A stretch of DNA of 64,000 nucleotides, taken from positions 1 to 64,000 of the forward strand of contig DATDRF010000297.1 in the NCBI GenBank assembly GCA_035291905.1, in the 5' to 3' direction. Origin of the DNA: JACPLA01 sp035291905 (lineage in GTDB: Bacteria > Bacteroidota > Ignavibacteria > UBA10030). Positions 54,248 to 62,838 of the stretch are shown one piece after another. Below the pieces are notes generated by a model, which was given only the letters and a program-made list of their open reading frames with translations, did no database searches and had not been told where the DNA came from. Within the stretch, counting starts at the first letter, position 1, and the number at the start of each line of letters is the position of its first letter. A program made the position numbers and the translations under genes.

Positions 54248-54767
54248 CTTCTCTGGAGTCCTCCTTGATCTCCACCGCTCCCACCCTTTTCATCTTCTTT
54301 CCCCAATCCTTCAATATTTCCTCGCTTCCAAAAACCTGAATCCCATAATGATCGCTCGAGAGACGCTCGTCATATGCGGCTGCCAGACGCAACCGAGGAA
54401 GCCGTGCATTGATGAGAAAGCCGATCATCGTTGCGATGGAGCCGAAGAGAATGGTGAGAATGTAGGCGATAACGCCGAACGGCGGAATGGAGATTAACGG
54501 CTTCCCGCCGACGATCAAAGGATAGTTCAGCACGGAGCCGATTGTCAGTGCCCAGCCGGTGCAGAATCCGAGTATCGCGCCGGTCAACGTGAACACTCTC
54601 ACGGGGCTCTTTGGCCGATGGAGAGCATACTCGATGTCGTGGTGAGGGACTGGAGCGTACACGAGGAAATTCTCGAACTTTGCTCCTTTAAGCTCGCTGA
54701 TTCCCTTTAAAAGAAGATCCATCGCTGGAAAGACAGCAAGGATATTTGGGCCGGTGTGCTTGGACAT
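54231..54767 (-). CDS. actD: ACIII subunit ActD (DUF3341)
   Basis: A 178-residue DUF3341 protein. KLKGAKFENFLVYAPVPHHDIEYAL near residues 19-45 matches the family, followed by two helices (GAILGFCTGWALTIGSVLN and PPFGVIAYILTILFGSIATMIGFLI). ActD helps anchor ACIII in the membrane. The C-terminal tail (about 12 charged residues, EDSREEEQRR) is encoded by the purine repeat that flanks the S23 insertion, so it may be a recent addition. Confidence 0.87.
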   Translation of the reverse strand: MSKHTGPNILAVFPAMDLLLKGISELKGAKFENFLVYAPVPHHDIEYALHRPKSPVRVFTLTGAILGFCTGWALTIGSVLNYPLIVGGKPLISIPPFGVIAYILTILFGSIATMIGFLINARLPRLRLAAAYDERLSSDHYGIQVFGSEEILKDWGKKMKRVGAVEIKEDSREEEQRR

Positions 54768-54778
54768 TTGGAGAACCG

Positions 54779-54834
54779 AGAAGCTAGAAGTTAGAATTTA
54801 GAATCAAGAATACAGAATCCAGAAGTCAGAAACC
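54779..54834. repeat. eight-unit heptamer tandem repeat
   Basis: Eight 7-base units of the type AGAANNN with uninterrupted phase (AGAAGCT, AGAAGTT, AGAATTT, AGAATCA, AGAATAC, AGAATCC, AGAAGTC, AGAAACC). They fill about half the gap between actD and actC, with no open reading frame. Confidence 0.85.
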
Positions 54835-54872
54835 AATACCCCCCGATGCACCGTTGCGCCGTCGCCCCGATG

Positions 54873-56192
54873 CTATCCCTTCCCGCTCTTCGGCGGCTCA
54901 AGTTGCTCCTTCACTTCCCACATTGAGACGACGGGAAGCGTTTTCGAAAAGATCGCGAACAAGAAAAAGAACCATGAGAAACTTCCAACCACAATCCCCA
55001 TTTCCGAGAACGTCAACTCCGGAAGTCCCCACATGAAGGGGATGTACTCGTGAGCAAGAGACGTTGTGATAATGACGAATCGCTCAAAGAACATTCCGAT
55101 GGTCACTGCAACCGAAACGAATACCAGGAGCGGAATGCTTCGGCGAAATCGCTTTACCCAGAACAGCTGCGGGATGACGAGGTTGCAGACGAACAGTGAC
55201 CAGAATGCCCACCAGTAATCGCCGAACGCTCGATACGACATGATTGCCTGCTCCCACGGGTTGTGGCTGTACCAGGCGACAAAGACCTCAATCAGGTAGG
55301 CAAACCCGACGATACTTGCGGTAAACAACAAGAACTTTGCAAGGCTTTCCAGATGATGATCGGTGATATAGGCCTGCAGCCGGAACGCATTGCGCATCGG
55401 TATGAGAAGAAGGATGACCATAGCGAGGCCGGAATGAATAGCTCCGGCGACAAAATACGGCGCAAAGATCGTGCTGTGCCATCCGGGCACAAGGCTCATG
55501 GCGAAATCCCACGAAACAATGCTATGAACCGAAATGACCAGCGGCGTTGCAAGGGCAGCCAGAAACACATATGCCGCGGTATAATGACGCCATTGGTTAT
55601 CAGTACCCTGCCATCCTTGGGCGATAAAACCGTAGAGTTTTTTTCTCCAGCCTCGTGCTTTGTCGCGAATGATTGCCACGTCGGGTACCATCCCTGTAAG
55701 AAAGAAAATTGAACTTGCCGTCAAGTAGGTCGAGATGGCGAAGACGTCCCAAATGAGGGGGGACCGGAAATTCGGGAACAGATCACCCATTTGCGGATAG
55801 GGGAGGGTCCAATAGAAAACCCAGACGCGGCCGAGATGAATAAGAGGGAAGAGGCCGGCGGTGGCGAGGCCAAACACCGTTACGGCTTCCGCGCTGCGAT
55901 ACACCGACGAACGCCATTTCACGCGGAAAAGAAACAGAATTGCCGAAATCAGTGTCCCGGAGTGTGCAATACCGACCCAGAAGACAAAGGTTGTAATATA
56001 GAGATACCATCCGACGGGATTATTCTTCCCCGCCACTCCGATGCCGGTCATGATCTGATGCAGCCACGAGCCCGCCCCCCATGCAACTCCCAATCCCAGG
56101 ACCCCCACGAGCACGTAATACCACTTCTTGGGCCTGTTCAGCGTCTGGGTCAGATCGAGATCTGTTTTGGTATATGACAGTTCGTAAGGCAT
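54873..56192 (-). CDS. actC: ACIII subunit ActC (NrfD-like quinol-binding membrane protein)
   Basis: A 439-residue protein with ten predicted membrane helices, of the NrfD/PsrC type. ActC is the principal quinol site of ACIII. Visible segments include VGVLGLGVAWGAGSWLHQI, LYITTFVFWVGIAHSGTLIS and the later FFERFVIITTSLAHEYIPFMWG. In most organisms it follows actB directly; here a SulP gene and a DUF72 gene lie between them. It begins 6 bases after the SulP stop, so cotranscription is retained. Confidence 0.93.
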   Translation of the reverse strand: MPYELSYTKTDLDLTQTLNRPKKWYYVLVGVLGLGVAWGAGSWLHQIMTGIGVAGKNNPVGWYLYITTFVFWVGIAHSGTLISAILFLFRVKWRSSVYRSAEAVTVFGLATAGLFPLIHLGRVWVFYWTLPYPQMGDLFPNFRSPLIWDVFAISTYLTASSIFFLTGMVPDVAIIRDKARGWRKKLYGFIAQGWQGTDNQWRHYTAAYVFLAALATPLVISVHSIVSWDFAMSLVPGWHSTIFAPYFVAGAIHSGLAMVILLLIPMRNAFRLQAYITDHHLESLAKFLLFTASIVGFAYLIEVFVAWYSHNPWEQAIMSYRAFGDYWWAFWSLFVCNLVIPQLFWVKRFRRSIPLLVFVSVAVTIGMFFERFVIITTSLAHEYIPFMWGLPELTFSEMGIVVGSFSWFFFLFAIFSKTLPVVSMWEVKEQLEPPKSGKG

Positions 56193-56198
56193 GGTCGT

Positions 56199-57923
56199 TC
56201 AGGGTTTTCTGAGCGGGGTTACGTCCTGATGCTTCTCGGCCGGCTTATCGTGCAGCTCGGCGCCAATGAGATGACGTGCCCGTGTGAGGGCCTCATCAAT
56301 GCTGCCGCAGACATTCTCTTCGCCGATGCGATCGATCAACCCGGATGAATTCAACAAATAGAGCGGCTGTTTGTGAATTCCGGAGATCACAAGGACAGTC
56401 CCTTCTTTCCTTGTTCGCTCGTAAAGGTCTTCCAGCGCCTGAAGCCCCGAGGCATCGACGGCGAGAAGATTTCTTGTCCGAAGGATAAGGACTTTTGCCG
56501 GCTTTTCAATCAACCGCAGCGAATCCTTGAATTGATCCACGGCCGCATAGAAAAGCGAGCCGTAAATCTCAAAAACCTCGACTCCATCAGGAACGACACG
56601 TTTGGCAATTGCATTTGCATCATCTTTGTCTTCTTCAACCTCTTCTATGTCCTTTGTGATCAATTGTGTTTGTGTCACACCCGCCATCTGGCGCAGGAAG
56701 AGGAAAGCGGCGAGGACCACACCGACCTCGATTGCGATGGTAAGGTCAACCAACAGTGTCAGAAGGAACGTTGTCAAGAGGATGGCGATATCGCTTCGTG
56801 GACCGTGGAAAGTCTTGACGAACGCGTGCCACTCGCTCATGTTGTACGCGACGATAATGAGAATGGCTGCAAGGGTCGTCATGGGGATATACTCTGCCCA
56901 TGACCCGAAAAACACCATCAGGAGAATAATGGTCAATGAATGCACGAGCCCGGCAACGGGCGTTCGTCCCCCGTTCTTGATGTTCGTGGCTGTGCGTGCG
57001 ATTGCTCCGGTGGCTGGAATTCCCCCAAAAAGCGACGAGAGGATATTCCCCACGCCCTGGGCTACGAGCTCCATGTTCGAGCGGTGGCGCGTTCCGAGCA
57101 TACCGTCGGCAACAACCGCCGAGAGAAGCGATTCAATACCCGCCAGCAGGGCAATGGTGACAGCAGGTGCAAACATGGTCTTGATTAGCTCCCAGTCGGC
57201 CTCCGGAAGCGAAGGTGACGGAAGAGAGTTGGGAACGCTGCCAAACCGGCTGCCGATCGTTGCAACAGGAATCTGAAAAACCTGTACAGCCACAGTCGCA
57301 AGAATGATGGCCACGAGGGGGGCGGGTATCTTGTGCGTAATTCGCGGCCATAGCAGAAGAATCAGAAGAGAACCCAAACCCGTGGCGACCGTGGGAAGAT
57401 GAGTTGTCAGAATACTTTCTCCGTAGCTGATCCATTTTTCTACAAAATCCGCGGAGAGCGATGTAATGTCGAGACCAAGAAAATCCTTCACCTGCGACGA
57501 AAGGATGATCAGCGCAATCCCGCTCGTAAAACCGACCGTCACAGGGTAGGGGATGAGGCGCAGCAGCACGCCCATGCGCGCAATTCCCATCGCAACCAGC
57601 AAAACCCCGGCGATCAACGTCGCGATGACAAGCCCCTGATACCCGTACTGTTGGACAACGCTGTAGATAACGACGATGAACGCGCCGGTCGGTCCGGAGA
57701 TCTGCACTCGGCTCCCGCCGAGTACGGCAACAGCGATTCCCGCAATGATTGCCGTGTAGAGCCCCTGCTCCGGCTTCACTCCGGATGCTATGGCAAACGC
57801 GATGGCCAGCGGCAGGGCGACGATTCCCACAATGACGCCCGCAACAGCGTCACGCGAGAATTGCTTGGCTGAATACCCCTCCTTGAGCAGGCTTACAAAC
57901 TTCGGTTCGAGCCTTGACGGCAT
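56199..57923 (-). CDS. SulP-family anion transporter with STAS domain
   Basis: A 574-residue SLC26/SulP protein. Ten or more membrane helices (LFRDAVAGVIVGIVALPLAIAFAIASG-like start, PTGAFIVVIYSV loop) occupy residues 20-420. A C-terminal STAS domain follows (IYGSLFYAAVDQFKDSLR, LLAVDASGLQALEDL, about 440-555). Members carry sulfate, bicarbonate or other anions; the substrate is not evident. It is embedded in the act operon between the DUF72 gene and actC, with 3- and 6-base gaps. A respiratory link (bicarbonate or pH) is possible but inferred only. Confidence 0.9.
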   Translation of the reverse strand: MPSRLEPKFVSLLKEGYSAKQFSRDAVAGVIVGIVALPLAIAFAIASGVKPEQGLYTAIIAGIAVAVLGGSRVQISGPTGAFIVVIYSVVQQYGYQGLVIATLIAGVLLVAMGIARMGVLLRLIPYPVTVGFTSGIALIILSSQVKDFLGLDITSLSADFVEKWISYGESILTTHLPTVATGLGSLLILLLWPRITHKIPAPLVAIILATVAVQVFQIPVATIGSRFGSVPNSLPSPSLPEADWELIKTMFAPAVTIALLAGIESLLSAVVADGMLGTRHRSNMELVAQGVGNILSSLFGGIPATGAIARTATNIKNGGRTPVAGLVHSLTIILLMVFFGSWAEYIPMTTLAAILIIVAYNMSEWHAFVKTFHGPRSDIAILLTTFLLTLLVDLTIAIEVGVVLAAFLFLRQMAGVTQTQLITKDIEEVEEDKDDANAIAKRVVPDGVEVFEIYGSLFYAAVDQFKDSLRLIEKPAKVLILRTRNLLAVDASGLQALEDLYERTRKEGTVLVISGIHKQPLYLLNSSGLIDRIGEENVCGSIDEALTRARHLIGAELHDKPAEKHQDVTPLRKP

Positions 57924-57926
57924 TCG

Positions 57927-58847
57927 TTATTCCCTGATATTATCCAACCGACGGATGGTTAACGGTAACTCGTCTTCCTGTCCAACAATCGACAGGTTCG
58001 GAATCTTCTTCAGCTGCGGGGAGACTTCTGCAAGACTGCCCGGAACCGTGATCTTCTTCTTCCTGTCGACTAAGTGTTTTAGCTGAAATCCGTTTACCGC
58101 CGAATGTGCATTCGGATCGTTGTGAAAGACAACGAAGGTCTTCCTCACTGAGCGTTGCACGGATTCAATCCGTTTGACAAAATCTTCAAGCTCTTCCGGT
58201 GAATAATTGTAATGATACCGCTCCTGGACTCCGCCCCTGTCCCACGAGGCGCTGTTTCTCCCCATCAGCCGGAAGTACGCCACGTCATCCCATGCCTCGT
58301 TCGTCATCGGCATATGGTTCTTGATTGCGGGAAGATCGACATTGATCAGGTGAAGGTTCTGATCCCGCAGGAACTGAAACGCCTCCGCATGGTTCCATGA
58401 ATCGTGCCGCAGCTCGATGAACATGACGAATGATCCAAATGTTACACCGAGTTTCTTCAGGTACTCTTCGTTTGGCTTTGTGCGCTGGAAGGAATGAGGG
58501 AACTGAAGAACCAGTCCTCCCATCACTCCTGCCTTGAGCAGCGGTTCAAGCATGGCGTGAACCGTTTTTGCATCTTCGGCCGTCCCGTTTCTCTTGTGCG
58601 TAAAAGCCTGAAAGAGCTTCGCCGTGAAAACGAAATTCTGGTTGCCCGAAACGTCCGCTATCCAACGGCGGATCTGATCCGGGCTCAAAGCCAGCGTGTA
58701 GAACGTGGCGTTGACCTCCACCATGTCAAAGAACCGGCTGTAGTACTGGAGCTTCCGGAATCCTTTTCCTGCGTCGGCAGGATAGAACGTTCCCTCAAAC
58801 GAGGGCAGCATCCAACCTCCCATCCCGATCAAAATTTCCGGCTTCAT
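57927..58847 (-). CDS. DUF72 family protein
   Basis: A 306-residue TIM-barrel protein of the DUF72 (YecE-like) family: GMGGWMLPSFEGTFYPADAG at the start, VEVNATFYTLALSPDQIRRWI, FTAKLFQAFTHKR, and MFIELRHDSWNHAEAF. Function is unknown; a nuclease or isomerase role has been guessed for homologues. It lies 6 bases after actB and 3 before the SulP gene, so it appears part of the act transcript. Confidence 0.9.
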   Translation of the reverse strand: MKPEILIGMGGWMLPSFEGTFYPADAGKGFRKLQYYSRFFDMVEVNATFYTLALSPDQIRRWIADVSGNQNFVFTAKLFQAFTHKRNGTAEDAKTVHAMLEPLLKAGVMGGLVLQFPHSFQRTKPNEEYLKKLGVTFGSFVMFIELRHDSWNHAEAFQFLRDQNLHLINVDLPAIKNHMPMTNEAWDDVAYFRLMGRNSASWDRGGVQERYHYNYSPEELEDFVKRIESVQRSVRKTFVVFHNDPNAHSAVNGFQLKHLVDRKKKITVPGSLAEVSPQLKKIPNLSIVGQEDELPLTIRRLDNIRE

Positions 58848-58853
58848 ACGATC

Positions 58854-61796
58854 CTAGGATCGAATCTCTTTGAGGTACACAACCGCGGGCTGTGTATTCA
58901 GTTCCTCCAGCACGCGATATCCACGAACCTTTTGGGCGTCGCGGATCCTGTTAACCTGACTCTGAGGATCTTTTAAGTCGCCGAAGACGATTGCCTGTGC
59001 AGGGCATGACTGCTGGCATGCAGTCGTGATCTCTCCGTCGCGAACCGGCCTTCCTTCAGCTTTGGCATTCGCCTTTGCCTCGACAACACGTTGAACGCAG
59101 AAGGTGCATTTCTCCATCACACCTTTCGTTCGAACAGTTACGTCCGGGTTCAATTGCCAATTCAGCGGTTCTGGAAATTCGTAGTCGAACCAGTTGAACC
59201 TGCGAACCTTGTATGGACAGTTGTTGGCGCAATATCTCGTCCCGATGCATCGATTGTAGACCTGAGCGTTCAAACCCTCGGGGGAGTGGTACGATGCGTA
59301 GACGGGGCAGACAGGTTCACAAGGGGCGTTATCACATTGCTGACACATCATCGGAAGGAATTCTGCCTTGGGTGAATACGGTTCCGACGGATTAGAGGGG
59401 GGATCATCGAAGTACCTCTCGACGCGGATCCAGGTAAGCTCACGCCCGATTTCCACCTGATGTTTTCCGACAACAGGGACGTTGTTCTCCGCATAGCACG
59501 CAGTCACGCATGCGCTGCATCCCGTACACTTGTCGAGATCGATTGCCATTCCCCAACGATGGTCCGGATGCTCGTGCGCCGGATAGAGGGAAGGAGATTC
59601 TTTTTCCTCATTCTCTTTGCCGGCAAGCTCCCTTGTTTGCCGAAGCAGCTCCTCGACGGTGACAACCTGAACGATGTTTCTTCCATGGAGATAATCGCTT
59701 CCGGCCACATCGGCAAGAGGAACACTCGCATCCCGTTTGACGATTCGAACCTGTGCACCCGACCATTTCAAGGACCCCGAGCGCCCTGCAGGCAGGGAAT
59801 GCAGCAAGCTGATGACGTTTGCTCCCTGGCCTTTTGCGTATCGGCCGTATTCGGTGTGGCCCTGTCCGATGGGAACAGCCACCGCACCTGGTCGAACACC
59901 GTGATAGACATACACGGGGAGTTCAATGACACCATGCTCACTTGTGAGCTGTACGATGTCCCCGCGCTTTACATTGAGCTTTTCCGCATCACTGGGATGA
60001 ATCTCCACCCAGTTCTCCCAGGTTATCTGAGTCATCGGATCGGGCAGTTCCTGGAGCCACGGTCTGTTCGCTCCGCGACCATCATAAAGAGCGAGTGAGG
60101 GGTAGGTAATGAGTGAGAAATCACCGGCCGGAGGTTGTGGCAAAGAGAACGAGAACGATCGCGTCACGGCACGGATCGGCGAAGATGCCTTTCGACCGGC
60201 ATCAAAAACTCCTCCGTTTGCCAGTGCCTCTGTCCACCAGAGGTCGAAGTCCTTACCTCCTCCGGATTGACGGTGAACCGCACGCCATCTCGTTTTGAGA
60301 TACTCATAAAAGGGCTGACGAGCGGAGGAGAAGAGGGCCTTCTTCAAGATCTTCTCCTTGAGGCCGACGACGATATCCCCGAACATGCGTGTTGTCGGAA
60401 ACACCGGCTGCATGACCGGTTGCATAAGTCCCCGCCCATGATCTCCCCAGCTCTCAAGCGGCGTATGAACGGGGAGAACCATCGTGGCCTGCGTTGTCGT
60501 CTCATCCATGTAACTTGAGAATGCAACCGACAGCGGCACCTTGCTCATTGCATGCAGAACGTTCAATCCGGGAGGGGCGGAGAAGACAGGATTCACGTCG
60601 GTAAAGAAGAGGGCGTTGATTTCGCCCTGTTCTATTGAAAGAATAAAGCGGGCGAAGTCGGCATAGGAATTTGTGTCGGACAGTTGTTCGAGGGAGTCGA
60701 AAAGAACCGTCTTACCGATATTTCCGAGCGAGTAGTTCAGCAGATTCACTGCAAGACAGGTCTGAAGCTCCCCGTCACCGCCAACGGGAGTCCCACCGGC
60801 GACGATGAGGCTTGGTCTTGAGGCAAGCAATGATTCGGCGAGATCTTCTAACACCTCTTGCCGGACGCCGGTGACTTCAGAAACCCTTGCCGGAGAGTAT
60901 CCACGGGTTGACGGCAAGAGTTCCGCGGCTTCGGACCGCGGGATGGAAGCATTTCCGCTTTCGAGAACAAGATTGAGGATACCAAGTGCGAGGACGTACT
61001 CCGTTCCGGGCACCGGGGCAATCCACTGGTCGGTGTTGGCCGCCGTCATTGAGAGTCGGGGGCCGACATAGACGGACCGTCGAACGGACTTGCCGTTGAA
61101 CGCACGCGCTGTTGTGTACTCTCGTGTCTGTTTCAGTGGGGAAAGCCAGGTCTCGAGGAAATCGGCTCCGAACGAGACGATCATCTTCGCTGCGGCAAAA
61201 TCATGAGAGGGGATAACGGGCCGTCCGAATATCTGCCGATTTGCCTCTTTCACAGCATCGTACGAAAACGGCTCATACTTCAATCGCCGCCTTGAACCGA
61301 CGGCCGCGAGTAACTCACCCACGAGGGCATCAGCTGATCCGTTCATCGACCCGGTCAGCCAGGCGATGCTGTTGCCTTTTCCACTCTTTGCCAGTTTCTT
61401 GATCTCTGCAACGATTGTCTCTTCGGCCTGCTGCCATGAAACCTGCTCCCACGAACCGTCAGGTCGTTTGCGAAGAGGGTGTTGAATCCGATCCGGATTG
61501 TAGAGACCGTGCAGGGATGCCTGACCTCGTGCACAGAGGGTTCCCTCGTTGACGGGATGAAGCGGGTTCCCTTCAACCTTGACGGCCCTTCCTTCTCTCA
61601 CGCGTACGCGGATTCCGCAGCCCGCGGGACATTCGCGGCATACGCTTGCGTACCACACTGCCTTTCCCGGAATGATCTCTTCATGGGGAATGACGTACGG
61701 TATCAACGATTGCGGCTTCTTCGGGGTGCATCCCGGAAGTGCCGTCGCAACGCTTGCGCCGATGATTTTGAGGAAATCTCTACGTTGGAGGTCCAT
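58854..61796 (-). CDS. actB: ACIII subunit ActB, fused molybdopterin-like and iron-sulfur protein
   Basis: A 980-residue exported subunit. The Tat-like signal RRDFLKIIGASVATALPGC is followed by a molybdopterin-oxidoreductase fold (about 40-730; CRECPAGCGIRVRV near 53-66) and a four-cluster ferredoxin domain (740-970) with CTGCSACVTACYAEN, CDNAPCEPVCPVYAS, CIGTRYCANNCPYK, CTFC and CQQSCP. In known ACIII the first domain carries no Mo cofactor and the second holds three [4Fe-4S] and one [3Fe-4S] cluster. It moves electrons from ActC to the haem subunits. A DinB and an S23 gene separate it from actA. Confidence 0.95.
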   Translation of the reverse strand: MDLQRRDFLKIIGASVATALPGCTPKKPQSLIPYVIPHEEIIPGKAVWYASVCRECPAGCGIRVRVREGRAVKVEGNPLHPVNEGTLCARGQASLHGLYNPDRIQHPLRKRPDGSWEQVSWQQAEETIVAEIKKLAKSGKGNSIAWLTGSMNGSADALVGELLAAVGSRRRLKYEPFSYDAVKEANRQIFGRPVIPSHDFAAAKMIVSFGADFLETWLSPLKQTREYTTARAFNGKSVRRSVYVGPRLSMTAANTDQWIAPVPGTEYVLALGILNLVLESGNASIPRSEAAELLPSTRGYSPARVSEVTGVRQEVLEDLAESLLASRPSLIVAGGTPVGGDGELQTCLAVNLLNYSLGNIGKTVLFDSLEQLSDTNSYADFARFILSIEQGEINALFFTDVNPVFSAPPGLNVLHAMSKVPLSVAFSSYMDETTTQATMVLPVHTPLESWGDHGRGLMQPVMQPVFPTTRMFGDIVVGLKEKILKKALFSSARQPFYEYLKTRWRAVHRQSGGGKDFDLWWTEALANGGVFDAGRKASSPIRAVTRSFSFSLPQPPAGDFSLITYPSLALYDGRGANRPWLQELPDPMTQITWENWVEIHPSDAEKLNVKRGDIVQLTSEHGVIELPVYVYHGVRPGAVAVPIGQGHTEYGRYAKGQGANVISLLHSLPAGRSGSLKWSGAQVRIVKRDASVPLADVAGSDYLHGRNIVQVVTVEELLRQTRELAGKENEEKESPSLYPAHEHPDHRWGMAIDLDKCTGCSACVTACYAENNVPVVGKHQVEIGRELTWIRVERYFDDPPSNPSEPYSPKAEFLPMMCQQCDNAPCEPVCPVYASYHSPEGLNAQVYNRCIGTRYCANNCPYKVRRFNWFDYEFPEPLNWQLNPDVTVRTKGVMEKCTFCVQRVVEAKANAKAEGRPVRDGEITTACQQSCPAQAIVFGDLKDPQSQVNRIRDAQKVRGYRVLEELNTQPAVVYLKEIRS

Positions 61797-61812
61797 GAAA
61801 AACAGTTGTCGG

Positions 61813-61833
61813 TGATCAGTTATCAGTAAACAG
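61813..61833. repeat. three-unit heptamer repeat (NNANCAG)
   Basis: TGATCAG, TTATCAG and TAAACAG follow each other in the 44-base gap between the DinB-like and actB genes. It is the shortest member of the heptamer repeats in this window. Confidence 0.4.
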
Positions 61834-61840
61834 TTGAAGC

Positions 61841-62356
61841 TCAGCGTTTCTTCGCGGACTTCAGAATTGACTCAATTTGCTTCAAATGGTTCACGTCGTG
61901 GCCGGCGTAAAGTTCGGTCATGCGCGTAACGGTTTCTTTACCGCGTTCAACATGCATGCCAAAGCATTCCCACTGCTCCTTCGTCAACGATTTCAGAAAA
62001 GCCACATTGTTTTCGCGGAGCGTCGTGAAAAGATCAAGTGCGAGCTTTGCGTTTTTGCGAAGGTATCCTGCATTTTGCTGCCAAATATTCTGGTCGTATG
62101 CCTGAATAGGTGTGCCGTTCGCACCAACGACGAGCCTGAGCCGATAAGCCATGACAATCTCACCTTCGGCCAAATGAGCAAGGATTTGCACAATGGACCA
62201 TTTTCCGGAATCCTCCACCTTGGAGAGGGCAGAGGGCGGTTTTCCTTTTATCAGCCGTGCAATGGTCTTTGGCGTGGATTCAAGGACTTTCAGGTGGTTC
62301 TGGCCCTGGACGTAAGAGGTGATGCGGGCGCTGTACTGTTGCGGAGTTTCTTCCAC
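61841..62356 (-). CDS. DinB-family metal-binding four-helix protein
   Basis: A 171-residue DinB/YfiT-like protein. Candidate metal-binding histidines are in IVQILAHLAEGEIV (about residue 61) and ELYAGHDVNHLKQIE near the C-terminus. DinB-fold proteins include thiol-S-transferases and stress proteins; here the function is unknown. It is encoded between actA and actB in the act direction, next to an S23 gene, and is flanked by heptamer-type repeats on both sides, consistent with insertion. Confidence 0.85.
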   Translation of the reverse strand: MEETPQQYSARITSYVQGQNHLKVLESTPKTIARLIKGKPPSALSKVEDSGKWSIVQILAHLAEGEIVMAYRLRLVVGANGTPIQAYDQNIWQQNAGYLRKNAKLALDLFTTLRENNVAFLKSLTKEQWECFGMHVERGKETVTRMTELYAGHDVNHLKQIESILKSAKKR

Positions 62357-62389
62357 CGGTCACCTTGGTTAAGGAGTTAGGAGCTAGCT

Positions 62390-62424
62390 AGAACCTAGAA
62401 TCTAGAATTTAGAATCTAGAATGG
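62390..62424. repeat. five-unit heptamer tandem repeat
   Basis: AGAACCT, AGAATCT, AGAATTT, AGAATCT, AGAATGG in phase. It overlaps the 3' end of the S23 gene: the final residues LDSKF and the stop are read from the repeat on the minus strand. The unit matches that at 54779. Confidence 0.8.
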
Positions 62425-62770
62425 CTCGAGAGTAAGAACGCAATAGTTTGCTTACTTCCGTGAGAGAGTCCATGAGAGCTGATGGATCTCCGTATTTTAG
62501 GTCGCGACTGAGTATCAAATAATAGAGAGATTCATCGCTTGAACCCTCGCTGATATTCATGTATCGAACCTTATCAGCAGGGCCGCGTTTTCGAAATCCC
62601 TCAGCAATGTTGGCAGCGATTGAAACTGCCGCCCGCCGAAGCTGCGAACTGAGGCCGAACATTTCGTGCTTCGGGAAGCTCTTCGTGTACTTATAGACCC
62701 CTAGAACAAAGCTATGAGCCTTCTGCCAAACGATGAGATCCTCAAACCTCTGTGCGGGACTCCTTTTCAT
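62402..62770 (-). CDS. four-helix-bundle protein (S23/IVP family)
   Basis: A 122-residue S23-type protein: RFEDLIVWQKAHSFVLGVYKYTKSFPKHEMFGLSSQLRRAAVSIAANIAEGFRKRG contains the classic motif set LIVWQKA, SQLRRA and SIAANIAEGF. It is closer to the family consensus than the copy at 53792. I use the ATG at 62770 behind CTTTTGGGGGGAAAA; the frame's TTG at 62782 lies in that leader. Function unknown. It interrupts the actA-actB region. Confidence 0.88.
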   Translation of the reverse strand: MKRSPAQRFEDLIVWQKAHSFVLGVYKYTKSFPKHEMFGLSSQLRRAAVSIAANIAEGFRKRGPADKVRYMNISEGSSDESLYYLILSRDLKYGDPSALMDSLTEVSKLLRSYSRAILDSKF

Positions 62771-62838
62771 TTTTCCCCCCAAAAGATAGTTTGTTGAAAG
62801 AATTCTAGCTACTAGTTTCTAACTCCTCTGTTCTGCTT

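Larger units (their letters stand above)
62372..62827 (-). mobile_element. putative S23 cassette 2 between actA and dinB
   Basis: AGGAGTTAGGAGCTAGCTAGAA from 62372 is matched in inverted orientation by TTCTAGCTACTAGTTTCTAACTCCT ending at 62827, an imperfect 20-25 bp inverted repeat around the S23 gene. No transposase is present. The left repeat contains five AGAANNN heptamers (62390-62424), and the last codons of the S23 gene lie in it. Confidence 0.45.
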
